Below, piece by piece: positions 23,415-36,218 of a stretch of DNA of 64,000 nucleotides. The notes under the pieces are model-generated. The model had not been told where the DNA came from, searched no databases, and was given only the letters and a program-made list of their open reading frames with translations. The translations under genes and the position numbers were made by a program. This stretch comes from Macrophomina tecta (lineage: Eukaryota; Ascomycota; Dothideomycetes; Botryosphaeriales; Botryosphaeriaceae): contig JAKSGN010000035.1 of assembly GCA_024180945.1 (NCBI GenBank), positions 186,001-250,000 of the forward strand, written 5' to 3'. Positions within the stretch are counted from its first letter, which is position 1, and each line of letters starts with the position of its first letter.

Positions 23415-24000
23415 GGCAATCTGTCATCCTAGCCTGGACCATTAAACTGGTACGGTCGACGATATACCGGACACACTATCACAACATCCTCCTGAAGTAG
23501 ACATGTCTGTCCTGATGATCCTTGCGATAAGTTGGCAAGTCACGCCCTGTGAAACTACATTCTGGCTCCATTGCACAACATGTGGCCTCTTGCAGACCAT
23601 GGTATTGCGGCACAGGCGTTACCTTCAACCGACTTCAAGGACACGGTCTGCCAGTAAGCAGTGCTGACTCCGAGCTCATCTTATCAGTGTCTGGCTTCGC
23701 ACATAGTCTCTATCAAAAGCAGCAGAGGTAGCTCTTGTAATGAGGCGCATTCCGCACGAACATTGGACTCGTCTAGGATCCTCGCACCTGTGGGAGAGTA
23801 TTCTTGACGAACATCGGAAGGGTTATAAGCTCTCGGCGTTAAATGAGAGGTATGGCGAACAAGAACTGCGGTCATCCCGTTCCAGCACGAAGAGGATCAA
23901 TATAGGCACTCGATTATCGCCAAGGAACAAGATACTGCGCCCTAAAGTCTCAGAAGCCGCCAAGTAACAGTTGGTGCTCAACAACACCGCACGCTTGGAC
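23415..24000. other. 3' flank of MED10
   Basis: No gene was recognised. A 75-codon open frame at 23740-23967 has no known similarity and may be an outlying piece of the decayed coding sequence that follows. Confidence 0.4.
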
Positions 24001-25598
24001 CGGTGTTCCGAAGCACTTTGACATTTACAGTCAGCTAGTTCCTCCTATCGTTATTCAATTTGGAGGTGTTAGGCTCTCGAGTTTCTCGATCAACGACTCC
24101 TGCTTTAGGCCGGGCAAGACGACGCGCTTTATTGATGGCTACAAGACTCCTGACGGCTGTTCAGAAAGATGGCACACTGCTGCATCCGTAATGCATGTTG
24201 TAATCCAAACCATTTTTCAAACATCTCAAATCTATCATGCTGTCTGTGACAGTCATCTCCCATTTGATACTATGAAAAGTTCACAACAGATGACGTCGGC
24301 ATCCCAGAACTTCAACAACCCCTTCAATGTTTGTATGATGATAATGTGGACACCATCAGAGAAAGTTTCTTCGATACCCTCAAAACTACCATCTTCGCCC
24401 AATAGGTGCGTAAAAGTAGACACAATGTTCCACCACCGCTGCCAGCAGCGCCAGCAGCAACAACGGCATCGCTGCAACCGGATAAACAGTTGCTCCTGCC
24501 TGGCTGTGCCAATTTCAGTCAATCATCTGCGCTGCATACTTTCGCAGGAATATTGAGACTTGACACGTCTCAGGGACGAAACATTCTTACCTCTGGGCTT
24601 GATGAAGGCCACATTTACTGAAGTCAACAAGTTTTGGAAAAGAAGGCGATGTTTTCAGCAGAGTATAACGCCCTGAAGAAGAATGACGAGACTTTGTGTC
24701 TGAGCTTGGATGGCTCAGGGAAGGGGGCCCCAGAGAAGAGCGGCTCAGAAAAGGTGTGTTGATGCCGATGGGTGAGGGAGCGTCTTTCTCTTTCGGATGT
24801 GAAATTGGAAGAGGACTTGAGTTGTTTACGAGATGAAACGGGAGGGAGAAGTAATGAAATTATTAAGGAAGGAAAGCTTACCACTGATGAGTGGCACACT
24901 TCATCGGAAACCCCCCTTGTGGCTTCCTACGCACTTCCAACTTCATCATCCGGAACGTCAGAAGAGAGCACCACGCGTGTGGATGAGAAACAGGTTGCTT
25001 GTTTGAGGAGACAGCTCCTCATCTTCATTCCACAGACGTCTGTCGCCCACAACATGTTGAGCATCCCCTATTTCGGGCAAAAATAATACGAAACCGGCTT
25101 ATTCGACGTGGGTGCAGCGTTACAGGTCATTCTCAGGGTACCGTTGAAGAACACGGTACCGAGCAAACCTCATCCATCGGCGCGAGGAAACATTCAGCAT
25201 ATACCGCCCGCAAATCTCTCTACCCCCTCTACGGGATCGTGCGCAAAAAAGGACGACCACCTACGAAAACCGCAGAATGCTAACAAAAAGTGTGCTGGCC
25301 CACCGTAAGTAGGCTCGCCCCAGAACACTCCACCAAACCAAAGCACGCCACTAAACAACTACCCACAGAAATTATCACGCACCCCTTCATCACCCTTGCC
25401 ACCATGATGTTACACTCATACTACACCTTCTTCACAACGATGGAGAACCACTCGCACGTCAACACCACCAAATGCGTGCTCGGCACCTTCGACAAGAATT
25501 GGTGGAGTCACGCGCGGCGAATGGCAAGGGACGCACATGATGCGGAGGCTCTGATAGACACCACGCTGTCGGGCAACGCTAGTTTGTGTAGATAAGTG
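24001..25598 (+). pseudogene. Decayed coding sequence of unknown family
   Basis: One reading frame runs from 24268 to 25305 (346 codons) with only four internal stops: TAG at 24403, TGA at 24619, TGA at 24763 and TAA at 25084. Random DNA of this composition should show about four times as many. Composition between the stops is protein-like, for example DDNVDTIRESFFDTLKTTIF and KLTTDEWHTSSETPLVASYA. Upstream, another frame stays open from about 24000 to 24270 and switches near 24268, indicating a frameshift. Downstream, a GTAAGT donor at 25304 and a CACAG acceptor near 25370 look like a surviving intron, followed by an open stretch to 25595. I do not recognise the family. Alternative: several small chance ORFs. 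Confidence 0.4.
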
Positions 25599-26514
25599 GA
25601 GTGTACATAAAGATTCGGAAGCTCCGGCGTGGGTGAGTAGAGAAAAGCTCTACTTTTGGCTGATTGAAGGAGAGGAAATTGGGATTGATCCTTTTCTTCA
25701 TTCTACGAGGCCCTAACGCATCTGCAGAAGGTTCTCCCTATTCTGTAAGGATAGCTATACCTATAATTCTATTAGGAGGAGGGAGGAGGCCTGCTCGAAT
25801 CTGCACCATGCCCTCTCGTACGAACAGAATGTAGATGGGCCTGCCTCAGGTCTTCGAGTTATTCCAACACCGCGTTCTGGGTCGTTGGCAGCCAAAGGTC
25901 CGTAGCTCCAAAAACTTTCCCTTCTGTTTTCGACTGTTCGTCGTATTGCGAAATCTTAGGCATTCGATCGAAGCGTCGACAGGAAGGATCCGCGAAAGTA
26001 CCGGGAGCAGTAAAAGTTTGACTATTATACCTCCGCCAGAAGTTAACCCAGCAAGCAGCCTTGAGATATGAAGAGCGCGTATTCCCAGTAAGTTCACAAG
26101 CAATCACGCACCAAATCACGGAGAAAAGTGTCGGTATTTAAAGATTTCCCAAAAGCTCACAGAGCAGAGCAGACAGCCCCAAAGTTTCCCCAATGTCGAC
26201 AATGACACTCCATTCTTCAAAACTCCATCAGAAACGCCATGGCAAGGGAATTGATTCCACTCGCCTGATGGGAGGAGACGTTCCTCCCCTTCCAATTGCC
26301 TTCCCGTGAATGCTCGCTCTCACACAAACCCCCCTCCAAAAGGAAAGTGGTGTTACTCAAAGAAAAAAGACCTAGGAAGGGCACTCAAGAAGACGACATG
26401 GTCCACCAAAAAGTATATGCATCGCCCTATAGTTGCCCTTACTCTCTCACACCTCAGTAGCCAATTCTCTTCTTAGACAACTGCGACAACCCCCGCCCCG
26501 CCTTGTTCACCTCG
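25599..26514. other. Intergenic region downstream of the GID4-like gene
   Basis: Overlapping short open frames on both strands at about 25835-26119 have no recognisable product. The part next to 26514 should contain the 3' UTR of the GID4-like gene. Confidence 0.45.
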
Positions 26515-28608
26515 TCACCTGAAATTCCAGACAGGAAAGCTGCCTCCACCCACCGGATGGAGCTTGAGATGCTGATATGGGCTGCTCTGCGGATCGTAGT
26601 ACAAGCCCTCAATCGCACCGTCGCTCCGTCTCAAGCAGACGTAGTAAAATCCGCTGATCGTCAGGCCGCACCCGTCTTCTCCCTCATCCTCATCCTGCTC
26701 TATAGTAAACGGTGGAATATCCCTCGATGAAGAATACTGAGGTGATGCCGAGGCCTCGGTATCCATTGTTGTGGAAGACGAAGTCGAAGGCGCATGGTTG
26801 GCAGCCGCAGCCCTTCGTCTTGCTGAAGATGTCGATTTGACAAAGCAGCGCTCTTTCCAACGCATGAGAATCCATTCCTGTGATAGCCTTGAAACATATT
26901 CGTGCGAGACGAGTCGGTGGACGAGGTCGGCGTCACGGAGGTGTGCGAACGGAGGGAGTTTCCGCCAGTATGTAGCGTCTGTGGCTGGGCTGCTTTTGAA
27001 AGATTCTGTTAGGAGGGTGTGAGTGTGTAGGTCGAGGATTTCGCCTTCTAAGTATGTTGTTATGCTAGATGTGCGAGTTCCTGGACGCGGTGTTCCGCCT
27101 GCAGCTGGGTCCAGAGTGCTCCCCGGGAAGGGAGGAGGGTGCGAAGGTACATTGTAAGCTTCCATAGTTGCGGCTAGCGTCATGTTCTCCCAGTCAACGG
27201 CATGTATGGTGACTTTTACGGGCCATCGGTCTTGCTGTTGCGTCTGCTGCGCTGATGAGTCGCCGGCTCTACGTGCATGAGGCGGTATAGGATTGTGGCT
27301 CATCCAGGGCCGTGATGCGTCGAAGGTAGTCGACGTCATTGGGGACTCGTTGTTGCGGAAGCGGTAGAGCGTTGTGGAGGTTGGGGTAGGGATATTTGAA
27401 GAGTTTACGTTTGAGGTGACGGTAGTTGCGTGCTGTGAGCCGGAGAATACCGCGCCGGGTGCTAACCACGAGGTCTCTGCAGGTTTTGGGAGCATACTGA
27501 CGTCGAGGATGAAGTCCTGGTGGTTTTCGCCGAAGAATTCCTTCGTGACAAATCCTGCATCAGCCGCATGGTAGAGACTATCCTCATACGAATCCGAATT
27601 TCTGATTTTCGAGAGGTATTTGATGGTCATTTCCAACAAGAGCGATGAAGAGGAAGGAGTGCTGGATGGGTTCTCGAGATAGCTTCGTCTGTACGAATCT
27701 TGCCGTGCTCTTATATCCCGTTCCAATGCCCTGTCTCGACTCTCGTTCGAACGACCACTCAGGTGCCAGCCATACCGACTCGTTTCTATCCGGCTGGCGT
27801 CTGATCCGTCCTGTGCATTCCTGATGGCGGCGTCCTGCTCGGTGATGTATCGTTGCATTGTCTCCCTTGACCGTGCCGAAAAGCGCGGATGCCGTCTCGA
27901 TTGCGTGGATCGTAATGACGACTCCGAGGACTGGGCAGCTTCCGGTGCGTATCTTGACGAGTAAGTCCTACTTCTCTGCTCGCTTCGCGCGGCATCCGCT
28001 GGCGGTCTCCTTGGGAAAGTCGTTGATGGTTCCTGCCGCAACGACCGCAGCATCTCCTGCAGGTCCTCTTGGTCGTCGGCTGTCTCGTTCGGCGGGCTCC
28101 AATCATACAATGAGTTCCTTGAGGGCACGCGATCACTGTATGGCAGAGCATCTTCCATGCGGCTCAGGCGATTCAGCATACTCGAGAGGCGCAACTGACG
28201 GTCGCGGTCCTCGTGCTGCATCTCGGCAGTCCGGGCGCGCAGACGGTCCCGGGCAGCGCGCACTTCCTCGAACAGCTCATCCTCTGCCTGAGCGTTCTGC
28301 TGGCGCCACTCTTCCTGTGGATCGATGGGGCGGCGCAGGAAGCTCACGTTGTCCTCATCGACCTCATTCTCAGCCTGGGTGGTCAGGGTGGCGGCGAGGT
28401 TGATGACCTGGGGCGACACAGGGCTCTCGAGCTGGCGGAGGGCGGAAAGATAGGAAGAGGGCGGGGTGGTGGGCCGCGCGGACGAGTCCTGCTGGCGTCA
28501 TCAGCGGAGAGCGGGCGGAAGCAGCAACACGGCGGTGCGCCAAGCAAGCTGCCGAGAAGTCGAACCTACCGTTGGTTGCGGGCTCGCCCTCGACGTGGGC
28601 GGCGGCAT
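26515..28608 (-). CDS. GID4: GID4/VID24 family substrate receptor of the GID (CTLH) E3 ligase
   Basis: Model: complement(join(26515..28488, 28570..28608)), 670 aa. The C-terminal part from about residue 436 is a Vid24/GID4 beta-barrel domain: RWPVKVTIHAVDWENMTLAA, then TYLEGEILDLHTHTLLTESF, ATYWRKLPPF, EWILMRWKERCFV, and GLTISGFYYVCLRRSDGAI with GLYYDPQSSPYQHL. This barrel binds N-terminal proline degrons and hands gluconeogenic enzymes to the GID ubiquitin ligase. The long N-terminal region (about 430 residues) is charged and Ser/Arg-rich with helical stretches, probably disordered and much longer than in yeast Gid4. The open frame has no ATG at its upstream end. A short first exon (ATG at 28608, 13 codons), joined by an 81-nt intron with a GCTGAT branch site, supplies the start. 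GID10-type paralogues share the barrel, so the exact orthology is inferred. Confidence 0.85.
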
Positions 28609-30155
28609 GTCCTGGAGCAGCACGCTGAGCGGAGGTCGCGGCTACTTGAGCGATGGAGAGGCTGAGATGGTAGGGTCGGGCGTCGTCAGAAGGGTCAGAG
28701 GCATCGCGAGACAAGGCGCATTGGTGCAGTCGGCGTCGGCGGTGAGAGCAACAAGGGCGTGGGGCGGCAGCGGCGACGGGCGACGGACGGAGGGCGATGG
28801 CGATGGGCGAGTCGCGCGTGGAGCTCGCAGCGCGAGCAACAAAGGTGTTGGTCTTTGTGAGGTTGCGATAGGTACAGGCCGAGCCTCCTTTCGCAGCGGC
28901 TGCCCTGCGGCTGAAACGGCGAGCAGCTTGTTTCGTCGGCGGCTTAGGCGGTGCGGTAGCGGTGCGGCAGCGGGGCGCGTGCTGCAGGGCGAAGTCACAG
29001 TGTGTAAAATGCGGGGCGCGTGAGTCCTCCAGAAGCCCCGCTGTTCTGCGCGTCAAGCCGTCGTGATGCCGTGCCGTCTGTTGAGGCCCCGGGGCTCTCT
29101 CTGACGTTATCGTCACAAGACCGGCTGCCGAGCACTTATCGCCCAGCACCTTGGTCGTAAAAGGCAACCTCACGCTCTCGGCAAAATGTATAGCCACCGC
29201 TTTGCAATATTCCAAGTGTTTTATTAGATTTAACGCTTGTTGCACGAGAGCACAGCTCCTATCTAGCCAGCATCCGCTTCCTTCTGCGCACCGCGCTTCA
29301 GAATCCCCAGAACTAGCTGGGGGAGTAGGGGGGATGATCCTACCAAACCACGCCCAGCGAGGCCCGAAGCTGGGAAGGCAGCCGGAATGGGGCATGGAGA
29401 GCAGCCTGCTTGTCCGCAAGCGGAGAGCAGCATTCCTCGCGATCGCCTGCCACAGGCATTGCGACCGTCTCGCCCTTCCGTCTTCCTCACACCTTCTTCG
29501 TGCGCCGCCGATGCGCGGGAAACATCATACAACATGCCAGATGTAGTATATGTTCTGCTGCCGCCGCTTCCACTTCGTCCAGCTGGCAGTCAATGCCAGG
29601 ATGTGGTTAGCAAGAGCGCCGCTGCCTCGTAAGATGGTCTCGCCGATCTCGCTCGACGCAGGAAGACGCTTGTTAACGGCAAAAAAAAAAAAAAAAAAAA
29701 AAAGAAAATGGGTGGACCGAGTGTACCCGCCCGATAGCCGTGAGGCATTGAAACCCGTCTTTAAAATGCTGGACATGCAAACCTCCCAGAGATGCAGAAA
29801 CAGAAAGGAAAACCAGGCTCGGCCGGCGCGTACATGCTGGAAAAGACTGAAATCAAAAACACGCTCGCTAAAAGGACAGCGAAATCACAAAAGGGATATC
29901 AAAGGAAAAATATACCAAGGAAACGAAGGGGAAAGGAATCCGCTGAATCAATCATAACGCCGTCCCATATGCCCCGAGTGGATTATGACGTGAGGACATC
30001 AAGTCATACGGTGTCGCATCTCATCTCGTAGAGTTCATCGCAATGGCTGTCCGGATAAGCCTGCGGAAGACAGGAGAGTGGTTGTGGAGAACCTGGGATT
30101 GGCCAGATCACCAGCTTCTCGAGCTGTGGTTGTCAGAGGACCTTGCTGGAAAAGT
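28609..30155. other. Intergenic region with a poly(A) tract
   Basis: Upstream region of the GID4-like gene and 3' flank of the next minus-strand gene. A23 lies at 29681-29703. Long GC-rich open frames on the minus strand (28370-29419) overlap the GID4 exons in another frame and are shadows. No gene is supported. Confidence 0.5.
29681..29703. repeat. Poly(A) tract, 23 nt
   Basis: An uninterrupted A-run in the gap between the GID4-like gene and the unknown gene at 30156-31199. Confidence 0.9.
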
Positions 30156-31199
30156 CTACATGGCGGCCGCGTACTGAGGAGTGAACTCATTGTAGCCCAT
30201 TCCAAAGCCTCCGAAGCCAGTATGAGACGGCGTAGGTCCACATTGGTTGATCAACGTGCTCGGAAACGAGATGGCGGGCATTGGCGCTGTTGCTTGGGGC
30301 GGACTGTAATACTGGTTCGACGTGCACAACGGCTGACTGTAGGACGGCGTGGGCGATGGGAGCTGAATGTCGCTCATACCCATGGTAGCCCAGAATGTCG
30401 CGTTCTCGGCGCCGGTCGTAATTGTCGGGCTCGGCGTGGACGGGACGACTCTCCAGGACTCAACAGGTGCCGGATGCACCGGGGGTCCTTGCTGGGGAGA
30501 GTGCCACCAGTGGCCAGAGGGCGAACTCGGTAAGATCGTGGCCGGACGAACGACATCAACAATCCTGGGGGGAGGCGGGAGCAGCGGTAGGAACAGACCC
30601 ATGATAGCGTGCTTTACCTCCTCTGACCTGCCGTCCAAAAGCTCCCCAGCTCCATCTTCTTCAAGGCCCTCCAGAGCGCGCACACCGGTGCGGAAAACGT
30701 ATCGGTTCACGGCCTGGACGAATTCTTCCTGCAACTTCTTCAACTGCACTTCCTTCTCAGCCCAGGACCAAGTGTTTGCTGCCACATCAACTGAGTAGAT
30801 ATCCTTGTGGTACTCGACCAGTGCGTCGATGGTGTCCTGCGTGAGCTTGAACGCAACCTCGTGCTGTGAGACCATGTCGACGTGCACGACATATGCTTCG
30901 ATGTGGATCAACTGGTAGTTGAACATGGCCTCCACCAGCGGATCGGGATCCCGCCGCAGTTCGGCGTCGGGAGCCTTGGGGAGCATGATGGAGCACAAGG
31001 ACCAGATGGCCTGCGGGCCGGACAGCGTCTCGGTGAGACAGCGAAAGTGCTGGGGCACGCTGTTCAGCGGACGCTTTATGCGGTTTATGCGCTTCAGCGT
31101 CTGCGTCAACCACGGCTCGACCTTGGAGTTCAGCACAACGGTAGGCGCGCTGCGCGGGGCAAAGGCGGCCGCGGAGGCGGGCAGTAATGATATGGGCAT
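30156..31199 (-). CDS. Uncharacterised protein with a Pro/Ser-rich tail
   Basis: This is a single open frame of 347 aa from the ATG at 31199; in-frame codons further upstream offer no ATG. I do not recognise the family. Residues about 20-215 look like a mixed-charge helical domain (EPWLTQTLKRINRIKRPLNS, then WAEKEVQLKKLQEEFVQAVN). The tail from about 230 is rich in Pro, Ser, Thr, Gly and Tyr, ends GYNEFTPQYAAAM and looks disordered. No signal peptide or clear membrane segment is present, although the N-terminus is mildly hydrophobic. Neighbours give no functional hint. The acidic-basic patterning and long frame support a real gene; an undetected intron cannot be excluded. Confidence 0.65.
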   Translation of the reverse strand: MPISLLPASAAAFAPRSAPTVVLNSKVEPWLTQTLKRINRIKRPLNSVPQHFRCLTETLSGPQAIWSLCSIMLPKAPDAELRRDPDPLVEAMFNYQLIHIEAYVVHVDMVSQHEVAFKLTQDTIDALVEYHKDIYSVDVAANTWSWAEKEVQLKKLQEEFVQAVNRYVFRTGVRALEGLEEDGAGELLDGRSEEVKHAIMGLFLPLLPPPPRIVDVVRPATILPSSPSGHWWHSPQQGPPVHPAPVESWRVVPSTPSPTITTGAENATFWATMGMSDIQLPSPTPSYSQPLCTSNQYYSPPQATAPMPAISFPSTLINQCGPTPSHTGFGGFGMGYNEFTPQYAAAM

Positions 31200-34100
31200 T
31201 GCGACGAGGAGAGTTTGAGATGAGTAATACGGGAAAAGATGCGACGGATTATGGGACAACGTTAAGTGAAAGCGGAAAACGAAATAAAAAGAATAGGTCT
31301 CTGGCGGTCCCAGCGAGGGAAATGGTTAGCACGCCTGGTTGTCTTGAGGGAGAGAGACCGACGAATGAGAGGGGGAGATGAGGGGGCGAGAGGTGAGGGT
31401 AGGGAAGGGCTAGCGGCGGGGTGGGCTTTTCCTTTAAGTCGCGGGTGGATCTGGTGGAGTGGCCGCCGCCGGTAGGTCGGCGGCGGCGGTGGCCATCGCG
31501 CTGGCTGGGGCTGGGTGCGTGCAGCGCGCTTTCGGCAAGGCTTGCATGCCATCAGACTTTGTTCAATCGTGCAGATGGCTGCAGCAACTCGGGCTAGCAG
31601 AGTGCTCCCAGCTCCAGCTCCAGCGCCAGTTCCAGCTGCTCCGCGCGGCCGCCGCTGCATGCGCGTTTCCTGCGCCTGCGCCCGCGCCTGTTCGCCCGCG
31701 CCAAATGCACGAAATGGCGCTCTGCTGCTCCTGCTCCAGGCTACCGGCGTGGCGGCGACAACACAAGACCACACGGCGACGTGACTGGCCCACTGCCAGC
31801 GCAGCCTTTACGAATGCCCCGGAGCGGCGTGTCTCCACCGCGCGCGTTACTCAGACAGGACCTCCTCAGCACGCTGGCCGGCCGGCAGCCGCGAGCGCGA
31901 GGCGCATGGCGGCGGGCGGCGGGCGACGGGCAGTCTGGGTAGCGCGCGCCCTGAAACGGAACGTACGCGCATCTTACGAGGCTTTCTGCAGCGTCAAGGG
32001 ATGGTGAAAATCCAAGGCCGGTTCCATGCTGCTGCAACACTCTTGACGGCGGGCATCTTGGGGGCACATTGGGGGCTTGCTTCCAGAAGATTTTCAAGAA
32101 CCGAGCGGCGATGACTGCTGCTTTAGGGAAGACGATGGCCTAGCTCGGCGTGTACGCTCGGGCAGTATCCTGCTTCTGGGCATCATCAGGGTCGTGTGGA
32201 AGCCGTCAGCGTCGCCGGCTGTGCTGGACGATAGGTTGCAGTTCTTTGCTGCTAAGAAGATGGTGTCAGCAGCACGGCCAATCACAGACGGTAGACAGGG
32301 GTGTGACGGCTTTCGAGCCGGGTCCTCTCAGACATCGCTCCATGTGATGTTGCAGGCTTCTCCCCAGCAGGAAGATTGTACAAGTAGCACGGCGGCTGCT
32401 GAGGCATCGCATGACCGCGCTTGTGCAGGCGACGTTCATGCGCGCGCGCTCCGGTCGATGACAACGGGGAGGCTGCTGGCTGGCAAGGCGGCGGTGCAGA
32501 CAGCAGCCGTTGAGTTGCAGCCCCGGCCACTCGCTCGGGCAGCGGCGGGGTCGATGGCGTCCATAATGCGCGGGCTAATTCCTGAGGCGTGGCCCCATGC
32601 CGGCGTGAGTGCAGGTATGACGGCTGGCTAGTGAGCGGGCGAGAGCGTTGTGAGGCTGTGTAGGTCCGGCGGCGTTACGGTGGCGCGAAGATCTCGGCGT
32701 CGCCTTGCGCATCTCACTGCCCGGCTCACACCCACCACCCCGGCTGCTCCCTGGCCTGCTTGCATGCTGCTCCTCGCTGCTGCTGGGCTGGCGCCGGGCT
32801 CAGACGTCGTCGTCTGCTACTCAGACTCTACGCTGCTCGCTGCGCCAGCTGCAGCAGCTCTCCGCGTCTTCCGCGCCGCGCTGACTGCGCCGTCTCGTCT
32901 GGCCGCGCTGCTAGTGTATCGCTGGGCCTGTGTGGTGTATCATCGCATCCACACCCCCAGATTTGCCTATAGCGGATAGCTATCTGTTTGTTTCATCAGC
33001 TGCACGTCGACGCGATCGCCCACTGCGCCTCGCTGTGCCCCAGGCCTCCGTCGTCATCCAGCAGGCCGGCAGCCCACGCCTGCGTATCGATGCCGTCGCC
33101 CAGGAGTGCTTTCCGACAGCGCTCGGTCCGGCCGGGACTCGAGTCCTTGCAGCAGCGTGCCGCGCGACTTGCCGCTTCCAGCACCAGCCCTCAGCTCAGC
33201 AGGGGTGGTGGGCAGAGGGATCAACTGGCGCGCCGAAGTCCGACGCAACCCGCCCGCATCTTGCACTGCCCTCCATCTCTCCGGCCTGTCCCTGCCTCGC
33301 TGCGCGATCCGACGATGGCCTGCATTGCTGCCATCGTGACCGAGCCGTTCAAGCTTTCGGCTGCGGCCTCACCGAGAGACCGTTTCATGATCGGCGCCAG
33401 AGTCATGCTGCGTGCGCCACCCTCACCGCTGCAGCTGTGACTCATCTGGGCGACGGGCACAGATGCATGTTTCAGATCATCAAGAAGTCTGTAAACCACT
33501 TTCTGCGCTGCTCTTGCCCCCTCGCGGCCGACCTGACGATGCTACGTACGAGGTGCCAGTGGAGTGCTGCGCTGGCCTGCGGAGCGGTGAAATGGACGGG
33601 CTGCTATGAGGTCACAGGCGTCCTGAAGGGGAGGAAACAGCCGGATGTCGGCTTGGACATCGTCATTTCTCGCGAGCAACGGGTAACTTCCGACTGCCAT
33701 GACAACTCACGGATTGAAACACCATTTCTGAAGCACCACCCACCCCGTTTGACGTGTCCCAAGCACCGGCAGTTGCTCTGTCGGCTCCTTTCGTCTCTGC
33801 CACCTTGACCTCGGCCTACTTCCAGCTCACCGGTAATGTCAGACTTCCTCTGCACGGCTCTCTAGCCGACCCTTTTCCCTCTTCTCTCCTGTATCAAATA
33901 CGATGTTGGGCCACTCAACACTTTCTGCTCGCGGCCTGAAACTTGCTCCGTGGAACTTGCCGTCTTTCTCTTGTCTCCAGTAGTTTCTGCTCCTTTTCCA
34001 TTCGTCAACTTCCCCATCGCGTCGTCTGCGGCAACTGTTACTTGACACTGTGCTCCCTCTATCGTCATACTGTGGCTTGTTGAGTTTTCTCCTTACTCGT

Positions 34101-36192
34101 ATGCACACATCACAATGTGCCGATTTTCGATACTCCCTTCCTGCTGTGTTCCTTGGACTTGGCTGAGGTGGACGAACCTCTTGGATCAGCTATCAATTAG
34201 CCGTGGCGCCAGTAGAGGCCCTCTGGGCCCCTCGTGGACTTACCAATTCAATCTTCACATGAAAATTGATATCGAATGGCTGCAGTGCCGATGCATCCCA
34301 CCGCAGTATAGCAGTTATGCTGTGGCACAGGTCTCAATTCAGCTTGTGAGCGGAGGCAACACAGCATACTGGTCCACGAGCGTGCAGAGACGTCGGCGAA
34401 ACGCCTGAATGCATGAGAATCTCTACTCGAGCCGCCTTTCACTGCAGCCTCCGATCTCGAGCTCTTCCACCTTCCGTAAAGGGCAGGTCAGCCCATATCC
34501 GCATATTCATCCGCACCGTCAATGTCTACAACATCCACGTTTAGACCGTGCATCCGGAGAAGGCACCGTTAAGGTCACCACTATCGGGAGACTAGATCCT
34601 ACTGTTACCTTGGAGCCGCTCGCTGACGTCACTGTAGAGAGGTGCCAATCACTTTGCCCACCTAAGCGCGATAAATTCCAAGACAGCGCACTTCTCTCAT
34701 ACCGCGCGCAATCATTGGGAGGATGTGCTCTGGCATGTAGCAATACATTTACACGGGGTTGTAGCAATCGCGTGGGCCTGTTAATGAAATATTCCTGACA
34801 TTTGCATCCGGACGACTGTTTCAACTCCCCAGTCCACTTCGATTGTCTAGAACTATGGCTGCAGTCGCTCAGGCGGACGTCAACCAGTTCGTGCCGCAGG
34901 AGCATCACTGCATCTTGAGGTTGGTCCATGAATATCCGGCCGTTGGGCGGCAAAACACGTCCAGTAGGGCTGGCCGCGAGATGCAATATTCGGGGCCAAT
35001 GACTGGGCACGAAAAATGAAGACTGGCGGATCCATAACGACTTCAGGGCCCATCTCATCCCAACAAAGCCTCAACTACTCGAGGATATGATTTAGAGCGT
35101 CGTCTGGATATTGCCGTTGTATTTTGCTTGCCGATGGTACTCCGATGCCGCGATCGCAAAGACGGCCGGGCCAGAATGTCCCAATCGCGGAAAAGAGGTA
35201 GTTATGGAAACATTATGAGCACCATCCCGATCACCACAGTCAGATTAGCATGGCGGAGACTTCACAGCAAACGCCATTTCCTCCTCTTCAGGCTTTTCGA
35301 CCACGCGCGTTATACCCGAAATGCTCCAGCCTGCATGGCACGGCTTGCGCCACACCCGCAGTCCACCACACGGACGCGGGCCCGGAGCCCCGGGGGCAGA
35401 AGCACGCGAAACCGCGAGGCTTTCGCGCTTCCCTGTTCCAACCCCAACGATTGGATCCCACACCCAGCACCACGGTCGCGCCATGAGCCCAGGAAAAGCT
35501 CTGTACAGAAAAAGAGTATACAACGGCCGTCACCCTGGTCCCGTCTCACGCTAATTTCTCATATTCTGCACCGTCGACTCTCTTGTTGATCCTCCTCATA
35601 TCTCGTCCCGGTGTATCCCTGATACGAGAATGATCCAGACACTCCGGGTGTTTCTCCAAGCTTGGCCGCTTCGTCTCGCACCAGTTCGGGCACCTCGTGG
35701 CTCTTGCAGCGCTCACTTTGGGCACAAAATGCAAGCAGCGGCAGCTTCCATCCGAGGGCGTGCATTTTCGGGGAAGCGCGTAGCGCGAACCTTAGCAGGC
35801 TCCCTTGCAGCCACGCTCACATCTTGCGCTGTGCCGCATGCGCGACACACCTGCTCCCGGTCTCCACATCCGCCGTGATCACCTCTTCACCATCTCGCCT
35901 GCATCAGATAGCAACCGGGATGCTTGTCTTTTTTTCTACGCTCTATAGAACACCGGATCAGGAAGTGGCGCCCATGGTGCGATTGCCGAAGGACGAGCAT
36001 TAGTGTCAGGCGGCGTGGCTTCTTTGGCCAGACCTTCTCGCCCTTTTGCTCTGATCTCATGCATGTCGTTCTGGCGGATTTACTCCCGCCGCCCGGCAAT
36101 GCGAGACATACGGGAAAGGTTTGAGTACAGGAGATGACAGGTGGGGACGGGTTCAGGCTTTCCGCGCCAACCACGCCATGGGGGCCTGTAAG

Positions 36193-36218
36193 TGATGGTG
36201 ATGGTGATGATGATGATG
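36193..36218. repeat. GAT/GGT trinucleotide repeat
   Basis: A short run of GATGGT then GATGAT units inside the gene-poor stretch. Confidence 0.7.

Noticed and set aside
28370..29419. 349-codon minus-strand open frame
   Set aside because: It overlaps the GID4-like exons in another frame, is extremely GC-rich and has no domain; a shadow frame.
32930..33808. 292-codon plus-strand open frame
   Set aside because: Composition is rich in Cys, Arg and Ala as in random GC-rich DNA; no motif, and competing frames on both strands.
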